A DNA stretch of 7,746 nt from Hungateiclostridiaceae bacterium UBA1305 (GTDB taxonomy: Bacteria; Bacillota; Clostridia; Acetivibrionales; DTU013): the NCBI GenBank assembly GCA_002307275.1, contig DBTX01000091.1:1-7746 (forward strand), written 5' to 3'. The notes beneath the pieces are model-generated. The model did not search any database. It saw only the letters and a list, made by a program, of their open reading frames with translations, and had not been told where the DNA came from. Positions within the stretch are counted from its first letter, which is position 1; each line of letters starts with the position of its first letter. This document shows positions 1-5,842 of the stretch, piece by piece. The translations under genes were made by a program, and so were the position numbers.

Positions 1-24
1 TCTTAACCACTTGACCAATGGGCC
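1..24 (-). tRNA. tRNA-Glu, 5' end only (cut by window edge)
   Basis: Read on the minus strand, these 24 bases begin GGCCCATTGGTCAAG and continue TGGTTAAGA. This is the acceptor 5' strand and D-arm typical of bacterial tRNA-Glu. The anticodon arm, T-arm and 3' end lie beyond the left edge, so the anticodon cannot be read and the identity rests on the 5' half. A well-formed promoter lies directly upstream, which supports an independently transcribed tRNA gene or tRNA operon running leftwards out of the window. Confidence 0.85.
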
Positions 25-55
25 TTGTTATCGCCGGTTTGAACCGACAAAGTAT

Positions 56-84
56 ATTCTAACGGCGCGGGGGTAAAAAGTCAA
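56..84 (-). promoter_or_regulatory. Promoter of the tRNA-Glu gene
   Basis: On the minus strand there is a -35 hexamer TTGACT (79-84), a 17-bp spacer and a -10 hexamer TAGAAT (56-61). Transcription should start near position 49, giving a leader of about 25 nt before the mature tRNA 5' end at 24. The leader can form a small hairpin from CGGTT and AACCG arms (about 35-46). The GC-rich spacer stands out against the AT-rich surroundings. Confidence 0.75.
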
Positions 85-131
85 GTAAAATAGAACAAAT
101 ACTTCAAACCTTATTTACCCTGTACCAGCAT

Positions 132-1445
132 TTAAGCCACTGTGTCCCTTTTCTTAAGCTTGTTATAGGCTGCAAGCAACGATATAATTATCAGTAATAT
201 TACGATACTAAGAACATATATAAGTCTGGGTTCGTATCTATAGATACTTCCCGATACAAAACCGATCAGTGCCGTTATGATGCAGGTAACTGTATTGATC
301 AACGAATAGATTCCGGCTCTTTCCCTGCCCTCGGATATCTCCGCGAACAAGGAATCGACAAATGGTCTGAATATGCCAAAACCAACCGCATAAGTCCCTA
401 TGCACAACACTGTCGCAGTCATACTCCCGGTAGGAATAATGATCAGCAGAGCCAGGGAAACGGCTTGCACCGCAAGACCAAACTGCATGTTTCTGTTATT
501 GTTCAGCCTGCTGACTATCGGGATGATAAAAACAAAAATAACCAGCATCACCCCGGAATAAACGCCCCCCAATAATGATATGGAGGACCTGTCAAGGCCC
601 AGCACCTCAGTCATGAATGGAGCGAAAAAAAGGCTGTTGAAGGTTCCAAGCGGCATATAGATGAAGAAGAGAGCATATACCAGCGCACCAATGATCGCTT
701 TGGGATTGTCCCTGAACACGACTGCTGATTTGAACGGTAACATGCTCTTCAAACTTATTTTTACCGGACTCTTCCTTCTTTCATCCAGTATGTGCTGTCC
801 CACGGATGTTTCCCTGTACAGGTGGTTTCTAAGGATGATCATTGTCGTCATACTGATCGCAGCATATGTGAGAAAAATCCTTTCCGAAATAACCACTCCG
901 AACGCACTGACAAGCAATCCAGCCAGGGGAATGATAATACCTGTCGCGATATTGATAATGTTAAGAAGATTAAAGGCCGATACCCTTTGCTCATTATCCG
1001 CATCCTCAACCACCATGAGATTCCATGAGACATTGACGATCCTGGTGAAGCTGTTTAGTAATGTAGCAAGTGCAAACAGGATAAAACTGTTTGAGATCAA
1101 ATAGATAATTACAGCTACAGGCCAGCTGATAAAGTCAAAAATCAGCGTGGTTTTTTTTCGTCCCAATCTGTCTGTTAAAGCGCCGCTGATTAATGACAGG
1201 AATACTCCGGCGACATAACCGATGGAAATAAGGTATCCCAACTGTTGATCCGTCACACCAAGTTCTTTCATATACAGGCTGAGATAGAAATTGAAAAGAA
1301 CGAACGGAATACCCCACAACGGTTCACAAATAACCGAGGTACGCGTATTGCCTTTCAGCATTCTGAACGTACTGAAAATATTATTCGAAGCAGTTATTTT
1401 ATCTCTCATTTGACCTATTTTAGCACGAGGAAGTGTCTTATGCAA
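132..1445 (-). CDS. Major facilitator superfamily (MFS) transporter
   Basis: This is a 437-residue integral membrane protein, probably a 12-helix secondary transporter of the cytoplasmic membrane. Hydrophobic segments fill two halves, roughly residues 40-210 and 248-428, joined by a charged cytoplasmic loop at about 211-247. MFS motif A is clear between helices 2 and 3 (GALTDRLGRKKT, residues 88-99). The equivalent site in the second half (about 308-320, SRLNNNRN) is degenerate. The substrate cannot be read from the sequence; relatives are usually annotated as generic or drug-efflux MFS proteins. The chosen start is TTG at 1445, preceded by GGGGAG with a 7-nt spacer. An in-frame ATG at 1409 (MRDKITASNN) would give 425 residues but has only a weak AGG upstream. 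The gene lies 126 bp downstream of the P-type ATPase on the same strand, with no clear terminator or strong promoter between, so co-transcription is possible. No obvious terminator follows the stop codon. Confidence 0.85.
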   Translation of the reverse strand: MHKTLPRAKIGQMRDKITASNNIFSTFRMLKGNTRTSVICEPLWGIPFVLFNFYLSLYMKELGVTDQQLGYLISIGYVAGVFLSLISGALTDRLGRKKTTLIFDFISWPVAVIIYLISNSFILFALATLLNSFTRIVNVSWNLMVVEDADNEQRVSAFNLLNIINIATGIIIPLAGLLVSAFGVVISERIFLTYAAISMTTMIILRNHLYRETSVGQHILDERRKSPVKISLKSMLPFKSAVVFRDNPKAIIGALVYALFFIYMPLGTFNSLFFAPFMTEVLGLDRSSISLLGGVYSGVMLVIFVFIIPIVSRLNNNRNMQFGLAVQAVSLALLIIIPTGSMTATVLCIGTYAVGFGIFRPFVDSLFAEISEGRERAGIYSLINTVTCIITALIGFVSGSIYRYEPRLIYVLSIVILLIIISLLAAYNKLKKRDTVA

Positions 1446-1533
1446 GAGACATCTCCCCTCTCCTTACCATGTCCCGGTTGATGCGAATATCTATATTACT
1501 TCCGTTTCACTGATTTCAGACCGAGACATCTCC
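1446..1533. repeat. Two copies of an 11-bp direct repeat in the MFS leader
   Basis: The plus-strand sequence GAGACATCTCC occurs at 1446-1456 and again at 1523-1533. Each copy contains a short quasi-palindrome, GAGA-CA-TCTC. On the minus strand each copy reads GGAGATGTCTC, so each holds a purine-rich stretch abutting an ATG. The left copy sits exactly between the ribosome binding site and the TTG start of the MFS gene. The copies could be duplicated operator half-sites, a duplicated translation start region, or chance. Confidence 0.45.
1453..1465 (-). promoter_or_regulatory. Double ribosome binding site for the MFS gene
   Basis: On the minus strand the run AAGGAGAGGGGAG contains two Shine-Dalgarno-like cores. 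GGGGAG (1453-1458) is 7 nt from the TTG start at 1445. AAGGAG (1460-1465) is 7 nt from an out-of-frame ATG at 1452. That ATG opens a 4-codon frame (M-S-L-A-stop, 1438-1452) which overlaps the TTG start. The well-spaced GGGGAG is the reason for preferring TTG over the downstream ATG at 1409. Confidence 0.6.
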
Positions 1534-1571
1534 TCCGTATTCACAAGCAGTCTCTTCCATCTGTCCAAACT

Positions 1572-4238
1572 CTAGTTTGACAAGCTTCCTGCCCTTTTGT
1601 TATGAAGCAGCTTTGCAATCTCAACAATCGGTATGATAAGCAGTGAGGCACACAGAACGATTCCCCATTGAGGCAGGTTGAGCGGCTTCACTTTAAATAT
1701 TTCACTCAAAGCCGGTACAACAATTACAATCAGCTGAAGAACTGCCGATAAGGCTATTGCCACAATAAGATACAGGTTTGAGAAGATCCCCAAAGAAAAC
1801 AGTGACTTGGTATTTGACCGGACATTCAGGGAATGTGTCAGCTGTATCAGTCCGAGTGTGGCAAAGGCCATTGTCATTGCGATCTCCTGTGTATAAAGAT
1901 TAAATCCCAGATAATAAACTGCAAGTGTAATAGATCCCTTGAACAACCCATGATAAATGATACTGAACCCTACTCCGTCGGAGAAAAAGCTGCTGTTCGC
2001 CTTTCTCGGCTTTTGCTTCATGACATCCCTTTCAGCCTTCTCGACACCAAGAGCCAATGCAGGCAGCGTATCAGTGACAAGATTGACCCAGAGAATATGA
2101 ATCGGAAAAAGGATTGTCCAGTTCAACATTGTTGCAACAAATAAGGTTACCACTTCACCGAGATTGGAAGATAACAGAAATTGTATCGCCTTGCGAATAT
2201 TGCTGTAGATTTTACGGCCTTCCTCAACAGCGATCACAATAGTCGCAAAATTGTCATCCGCCAGCACCATATTAGACACGCCCTTGGCTACATCCGTACC
2301 TGTGATTCCCATACCGATTCCAATATCGGCAGCTTTCAGTACCGGCGCATCATTGACACCATCACCCGTCATTGCAACTACCTTGCCTTGTTTCTTCCAG
2401 GCTTTCACTATCCTTACCTTATGCTCCGGTGATACTCTTGCGTATACGGAGAATTGCCTCACACTTGTTTCAAACGCCTCTTCACTCATTTTGTCAAGTT
2501 CGATACCGGTTATTACCTCATCTTCATTTTTTATAATACCCAGCTCTCTGGCAATAGCTGCCGCTGTATCCCTGTGATCCCCAGTAATCATCACAGGCCG
2601 TATTCCGGCCTCGGAGCAGATCCTGACAGCTTCTTTCACCTCAGGCCTTGGCGGGTCCATCATTCCTACAAGTCCAACAAACACCATATCTATTTCAATT
2701 TGATCACTGGTAACACTTTCGGGAATCTGGTCCATATCGTTTATTGCAACTGCCAGAACCCTTAGCGCTTTGGCTGCCATAGCCCTGTTACCCTCAATAA
2801 TGTCTTCTTTTTGTTTTTGTGTCAGACTTTTTGTTTCTCCATTCAAAAGAATTCTGTTGCACCTTTCAAGAAGTACATCCGGCGCGCCTTTGGTAATTGC
2901 TCTGTGGATACCGTTTATCTGATGGATTGTTGTCATGAGTTTTCTTTCCGAATCAAACGGTATCTCGTCGACCCTTGGCGTGATAGTATCTATCATGTCC
3001 TTGTGTATCCCTTTTAAGGAAGCGAAATTGGTCAATGCGGTTTCCGTCGGGTCTCCAAGATAGCTGACAGTATCTTCGTCTGTTTTTGCAGTTTTTGAAT
3101 CATTGCATAAAACAAGCGAATGTGTGAACACGGCAAAGCTCCTGTTATCCTCGTCAAATTCCTGAGCGCTGTGCAGTTTTCCATCCAGGTATACCTCTTT
3201 TACCGTCATTTTGTTCTGTGTAAGTGTTCCCGTCTTATCCGAACAGATGATTTCAGTACTTCCAAGTGTTTCGACTGCTGATAGTTTTCTCACAATGGAA
3301 TTCTTTTTCGCCATTTTCTGAACACCCATGGCAAGCACAATTGTAACTACAGCTGGAAGACCTTCGGGAATAGCTGCCACGGCCAGACTGACAGCGGTAA
3401 GAAACATTTCAAAGTAGTTCCTGCCCTGTAAAACACCTGCAAGAAAGATGGCAACCGATATTGCGATAATACCTACAGTGAGATATTTGCTCATTTCCGC
3501 CAGTTTTTTTTGCAGAGGTGTTTGGCTGGACTCCGTATTGGAAATATGTCCAGCTATCTTTCCAACTTCTGTGTTCATTCCTGTCGCAGTGACTACTCCC
3601 ATTCCTCTGCCATAGGTTACACTGCTTCCGGAGTATGCCATATTCCTTCTATCGCCTATGACAATTTCAGATTTATCAATTTTTGAGGTGATTTTCTCAG
3701 CGGGAACCGATTCACCCGTAAGGGCGGCTTCTTCGATTTTAAGGCTCGAAGACTGCAGCAATCTCATATCTGCAGGGATATAGTCTCCAGCTTCAATCAG
3801 CACGATATCTCCAGGGATGATATCCTCGGTATTTACTTGTTTCACATTACCGTCTCTTTTGACCATAACATGGGGAGAGGACATTTTTTTCAGCGCCGCC
3901 AATGCTTTCTCCGCCTTGCTTTCCTGTACAACGCCCAGCACCGCGTTAATGATAACGACTACCAATATAATGATTGTGTCAGTGATTTCATGCATGAATC
4001 CCGATATTGCTGCAGCTACTAAAAGAATGATTACCATAACATTTTTAAACTGTTCAAGGAATTTCTCAAATATAGATTTCGTTTTCCCTTCCTCCAGTTT
4101 GTTTTGTCCATAGCTCCCTAAACGATTAACAGCCTCGTCCTCCGATAGTCCATTATGGCTTGAGTGCAGATATAAAAGGACCTCCTGCTCTGATTTGGTA
4201 TGAAAAAGAATTTCGACTTGCTCATTATTTGGCTTCAA
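1572..4238 (-). CDS. P2-type cation-transporting P-type ATPase, probable Mn2+ (or Ca2+) exporter
   Basis: This is a complete 888-residue P-type ATPase that would use ATP to expel a divalent cation across the cytoplasmic membrane. Domains in order are an N-terminal cation-ATPase segment (about 10-75), helices M1-M2, an actuator domain with TGES (174-177), M3-M4 with PEGLP (291-295), the phosphorylation site DKTGT (Asp334), nucleotide-domain KGAPD (450-454), TGD (552-554), hinge TGDGVND (624-630), and six C-terminal helices (about 685-875). SERCA-type metal ligands are present: Glu292 in M4, Asn692 and Glu695 in M5, and Asn719, Thr722 and Asp723 in M6. The M8 glutamate of SERCA is replaced by Gln799. 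Homology alone says 'calcium ATPase'. However, the leader carries a yybP-ykoY manganese riboswitch, and P-type ATPases behind this RNA (such as Lactococcus YoaB) export Mn2+, so Mn2+ is the favoured substrate by inference. The start is TTG at 4238, with AAAGGGGG 8 nt upstream; no in-frame ATG is better placed. Confidence 0.95.
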   Translation of the reverse strand: MKPNNEQVEILFHTKSEQEVLLYLHSSHNGLSEDEAVNRLGSYGQNKLEEGKTKSIFEKFLEQFKNVMVIILLVAAAISGFMHEITDTIIILVVVIINAVLGVVQESKAEKALAALKKMSSPHVMVKRDGNVKQVNTEDIIPGDIVLIEAGDYIPADMRLLQSSSLKIEEAALTGESVPAEKITSKIDKSEIVIGDRRNMAYSGSSVTYGRGMGVVTATGMNTEVGKIAGHISNTESSQTPLQKKLAEMSKYLTVGIIAISVAIFLAGVLQGRNYFEMFLTAVSLAVAAIPEGLPAVVTIVLAMGVQKMAKKNSIVRKLSAVETLGSTEIICSDKTGTLTQNKMTVKEVYLDGKLHSAQEFDEDNRSFAVFTHSLVLCNDSKTAKTDEDTVSYLGDPTETALTNFASLKGIHKDMIDTITPRVDEIPFDSERKLMTTIHQINGIHRAITKGAPDVLLERCNRILLNGETKSLTQKQKEDIIEGNRAMAAKALRVLAVAINDMDQIPESVTSDQIEIDMVFVGLVGMMDPPRPEVKEAVRICSEAGIRPVMITGDHRDTAAAIARELGIIKNEDEVITGIELDKMSEEAFETSVRQFSVYARVSPEHKVRIVKAWKKQGKVVAMTGDGVNDAPVLKAADIGIGMGITGTDVAKGVSNMVLADDNFATIVIAVEEGRKIYSNIRKAIQFLLSSNLGEVVTLFVATMLNWTILFPIHILWVNLVTDTLPALALGVEKAERDVMKQKPRKANSSFFSDGVGFSIIYHGLFKGSITLAVYYLGFNLYTQEIAMTMAFATLGLIQLTHSLNVRSNTKSLFSLGIFSNLYLIVAIALSAVLQLIVIVVPALSEIFKVKPLNLPQWGIVLCASLLIIPIVEIAKLLHNKRAGSLSN

Positions 4239-4246
4239 AATGATTT

Positions 4247-4254
4247 CCCCCTTT
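4247..4254 (-). promoter_or_regulatory. Ribosome binding site fixing the TTG start of the ATPase
   Basis: The minus strand reads AAAGGGGG, then 8 nt, then the TTG start codon at 4238. The nearest ATG (in AATAATGAG) is out of frame, so the strong Shine-Dalgarno sequence settles the TTG start. Confidence 0.75.
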
Positions 4255-4300
4255 AGTTATAATTCTTAATATGTCCAATCGGTTTCAGATTAGTATGGAG

Positions 4301-4356
4301 AAAACAAAAAGACCTTTAACATGATTCAGTACATACTGAATCATGTTAAAGGTCTT
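4301..4356 (-). terminator. Riboswitch-controlled intrinsic terminator upstream of the ATPase
   Basis: A perfect inverted repeat has 23-bp arms at 4309-4331 and 4334-4356 separated by 2 bp. On the minus strand the right half ends in AAAGGTC, followed by TTTTTGTTTT (4301-4310 on the plus strand), which is a classic Rho-independent terminator. It lies between the riboswitch aptamer and the ATPase start, so it would stop transcription before the gene. The ascending arm begins with AAGACCTTT (4348-4356), the same 9 nt that form the 3' strand of aptamer helix P1. Aptamer folding would therefore remove the base of the terminator and separate the remaining hairpin from its U-tract. Outer GGAGA/TCTCC segments (4297-4301 and 4359-4363) could extend the pairing. 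Confidence 0.9.
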
Positions 4357-4434
4357 GCTCTCCAACAGGAGTATAAAACCAGGCGATCACTAATGCCGGT
4401 TGTTGGCTTTATAGCTTACAAGCTACTCCCCTTT
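4348..4434 (-). promoter_or_regulatory. yybP-ykoY (Mn2+) riboswitch aptamer
   Basis: The minus-strand RNA starts AAAGGGGAGUAGC and ends AGCAAGACCUUU, matching the conserved 5' and 3' ends of the yybP-ykoY class, which binds Mn2+. Visible helices are P1 (AAAGG with CCUUU), a hairpin UAGCUU/AAGCUA just after the GGGGAGUA loop, and a long arm AUAAAGCC/GGUUUUAU. That arm encloses the CAAC-containing internal loop and a short GGC/GCC helix. A small CUCC-UGUU-GGAG hairpin follows before P1 closes. The predicted transcription start lies only about 3 nt upstream. The final 9 nt are shared with the terminator, so Mn2+ binding should switch the downstream P-type ATPase ON. The class is recognised by eye from its conserved core; no covariance-model search was run. 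Confidence 0.9.
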
Positions 4435-4443
4435 ATTGATATA

Positions 4444-4473
4444 AGTATATCATACTGCGTAATTGCACGTCAA
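4444..4473 (-). promoter_or_regulatory. Promoter of the riboswitch-ATPase transcript
   Basis: On the minus strand there is a -35 TTGACG (4468-4473), an 18-bp spacer and a -10 TATACT (4444-4449). TG one base before the -10 makes it an extended -10 element. Initiation at an A near 4437 would place the first transcribed bases directly before the aptamer's AAAGG strand at 4434. Confidence 0.8.
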
Positions 4474-4499
4474 TCCGGAATTCCATTATTTTGTAAATT

Positions 4500-4534
4500 G
4501 TTAACAAACCGTTAACAAAACGGTTAACAAAACC
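4500..4534. repeat. Three tandem GTTAACAAA repeats between divergent promoters
   Basis: GTTAACAAACC (4500-4510), GTTAACAAAACG (4511-4522) and GTTAACAAAACC (4523-4534) are head-to-tail copies of an 11-12-bp unit, each beginning with the palindrome GTTAAC. The period is close to one helical turn, so the motifs face the same side of the DNA. They lie upstream of both the minus-strand ATPase promoter and the plus-strand -10 at 4570. This suggests a binding site for a regulator, or an AT-rich upstream element; the protein is unknown. Confidence 0.7.
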
Positions 4535-4545
4535 AGCATATCCTG

Positions 4546-4575
4546 TTTTCTTTTTTAGTGATTTTCCTGTATAAT
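4546..4575 (+). promoter_or_regulatory. Promoter of the prolyl-tRNA-editing gene
   Basis: A consensus -10 TATAAT lies at 4570-4575. The -35 region (about 4546-4551, TTTTCT, 18-bp spacer) is poor. The combination of a good -10, a weak -35 and tandem GTTAAC repeats just upstream is compatible with an activator-dependent promoter, though that is inference. The leader would be about 33 nt. Confidence 0.55.
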
Positions 4576-4614
4576 ATATTGACATACAATGCTGACAGGA
4601 AAGGACCTCTACAT

Positions 4615-5172
4615 ATGAAATTCGACAAAACACTATACACGGAAAAGCCAACCGATAGTACACGGCTGGCTAAGGAAATGGCAGCATATGATCTGCTTGC
4701 AAGGCTGGATATCCCTTTCTTAAGGATCGATCATGACCCGGCGGGTACAACAGGGGACTGCGTGGATATTGAGGCTGCCCTTGGGATTGAGATCTGCAAG
4801 AATCTTTTTCTGCGCAACCACTCAAAAACAGAATTTTACCTTTTGATTCTACCAGGCACGAAAAAATTCATTACAAGGGATGTTTCAAAACAAATAGGCA
4901 CCTCCAGGCTTTCCTTTGCAGAAGCCGATTATATGGAAAAATATCTGAATATTACACCGGGCTCTGTTAGCGTGCTCGGGCTTATGAACGATAAGGAATG
5001 TAAAATTCACCTTCTGATAGATAAGGAGATCACCGAAGCGGAATACTTTGGCTGTCACCCCTGTATCAACACCTCCAGTCTCAGGATAAAAACACGGGAT
5101 ATACTCGATAAATTTCTGCCTTATACCGGTCACCAGCCGGTTATAGTGGAATTGTGCCAGCAGTCAGAATAA
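4615..5172 (+). CDS. YbaK/ProX-family prolyl-tRNA editing protein (PrdX / ProXp-ala-like)
   Basis: This is a 185-residue soluble protein made only of the aminoacyl-tRNA deacylase domain also found inserted in bacterial prolyl-tRNA synthetases. Family members hydrolyse mischarged tRNA-Pro; PrdX/ProXp-ala proteins act on Ala-tRNA-Pro. Family features visible are KNLFLR (62-67, with the conserved Lys62), GTSRLSFA (95-102), ITPGSVSVLGL (113-123) followed by MND, and GCHPCINTSSLRI (146-158). The last segment usually reads HPN-NTA in my recollection of relatives; here it is HPC-NTS. The start is ATG at 4615, preceded by AAGGA with a 9-nt spacer. The in-frame GTG at 4558 lies upstream of the predicted -10 and is unlikely to be used. 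The gene is divergent from the riboswitch-ATPase unit and followed 127 bp later by the zinc-ribbon gene. The editing family is certain; the exact substrate is inferred. Confidence 0.9.
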   Translation: MKFDKTLYTEKPTDSTRLAKEMAAYDLLARLDIPFLRIDHDPAGTTGDCVDIEAALGIEICKNLFLRNHSKTEFYLLILPGTKKFITRDVSKQIGTSRLSFAEADYMEKYLNITPGSVSVLGLMNDKECKIHLLIDKEITEAEYFGCHPCINTSSLRIKTRDILDKFLPYTGHQPVIVELCQQSE

Positions 5173-5188
5173 ATAGATAAACAGGATA

Positions 5189-5215
5189 TTGACTATTATA
5201 AATATAAAGTATAAT
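5189..5215 (+). promoter_or_regulatory. Candidate promoter of the zinc-ribbon gene
   Basis: TTGACT (5189-5194) and a consensus TATAAT (5210-5215) are separated by only 15 bp, shorter than the usual 16-18. The region between is almost pure A/T. It would give a leader of about 78 nt, with the ribosome binding site AAAGGAG near 5285-5291. Confidence 0.5.
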
Positions 5216-5299
5216 TTAAATGAAAGGCTTCTAAAAGCACTATAAGCGCTAAAAGTATTAATGACGCAGCAAAAGAAGCTTTTAAAAGGAGTGGTACAA

Positions 5300-5692
5300 A
5301 TGAACTGGCTCAGAAAATTCATGAACGGAAGATACGGTGTTGATCAGCTTTCCATGGCTCTGCTCGTGTTTTCGATATTATTGTCATTCATCTCGCAACT
5401 AAGCAGGTTGCCTGTCATTTCATATATAAGTCTGATTCCACTGGTATTCGTCATTTTCAGGCTTCAGTCAAAAAACCTGGAAAAGCGCAGAATGGAAAAC
5501 TATAAGTTTGCTATGCTTATGAGCCCTGTCTATTCCTGGTTCAAAAAAACGCTGAGCCATACAAAAAAGTCAAGGACTCACAAATTATTCAAATGTCCCG
5601 ATTGCAAGGCAGGTTTATGGGTCCCGAAAGGGAAAGGTGAAATTATCATCACCTGCTCCAAATGCAAAAAAGAGTTTAGGAAAAAAACATAG
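5300..5692 (+). CDS. Small membrane protein with C-terminal zinc ribbon, function unknown
   Basis: This is a 130-residue protein I cannot assign to a named function. It has two adjacent hydrophobic helices (about residues 17-33 and 39-54), a basic linker (55-98), and a C-terminal zinc ribbon with Cys99-x2-Cys102 and Cys119-x2-Cys122. The ribbon lies in KCPDCKAGLWVPKGKGEI and TCSKCKKEF. The likely topology is a membrane hairpin with the very basic tail and ribbon in the cytoplasm, where it could bind nucleic acid or a protein partner; this is inference. The start is ATG at 5300, with AAAAGGAG 8 nt upstream. An in-frame ATG at 5261 adds 13 residues but lacks a ribosome binding site. Its own candidate promoter precedes it, and a shared terminator-like hairpin follows. 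Confidence 0.8.
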   Translation: MNWLRKFMNGRYGVDQLSMALLVFSILLSFISQLSRLPVISYISLIPLVFVIFRLQSKNLEKRRMENYKFAMLMSPVYSWFKKTLSHTKKSRTHKLFKCPDCKAGLWVPKGKGEIIITCSKCKKEFRKKT

Positions 5693-5723
5693 ATTTCTAC
5701 CGCACATGTGGCTTATGATAAAA

Positions 5724-5752
5724 GAATACGACCCCTGAGGGAGGCCGTATTC
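5724..5752. terminator. Shared hairpin terminator between convergent genes
   Basis: GAATACG (5724-5730) pairs with CGTATTC (5746-5752), with a further imperfect GC-rich helix and small loop inside. On the plus strand it is followed only by a pyrimidine-rich TTCACTTTCT. On the minus strand it is followed by TTTTATC. The hairpin sits between the convergent zinc-ribbon and URO-D-family genes, so a weak bidirectional terminator is the natural reading. Confidence 0.55.
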
Positions 5753-5842
5753 CTTCACTTTCTATTAAGAATTAAATTCCACACGCTTTTCATCATGAAA
5801 AATTCCGGGTTAAGCATACCGAAAATCATGGTTATATGTTGA

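Noticed and set aside
71..120. Inverted repeat GGGTAAA (71-77) and TTTACCC (114-120) as a terminator for the MFS gene
   Set aside because: The stem is 7 bp and AT-rich, the loop is about 36 nt, and it overlaps the -35 region of the tRNA promoter. It is more likely chance.
661..1104. Plus-strand open frame of 147 codons inside the MFS gene
   Set aside because: It lies wholly antisense to a clear membrane transporter gene, lacks a recognisable domain, and is a shadow of the real reading frame.
1561..1580. CAAACT/AGTTTG inverted repeat at the ATPase stop codon as a terminator
   Set aside because: The arms are 6 bp with a 2-nt centre, AT-rich, and not followed by a T-tract on the minus strand.
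4309..4356. 48-bp near-perfect palindrome as a MITE or transposon end
   Set aside because: It is followed by a T-tract on the minus strand and shares its base with the riboswitch P1 strand, so a regulated terminator explains it fully. There are no flanking target-site duplications.
4558..4614. Extended N-terminus of the editing protein from GTG at 4558
   Set aside because: The GTG lies upstream of the predicted -10 (4570-4575) and has no ribosome binding site. The ATG at 4615 has AAGGA at good spacing and gives the normal family length.
5787..5801. TTTTCA-TCA-TGAAAA hairpin near the 3' end of the URO-D-family gene
   Set aside because: The stem is only 6 bp and AT-rich with no T-tract after it. 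The stronger hairpin at 5724-5752 better accounts for termination.
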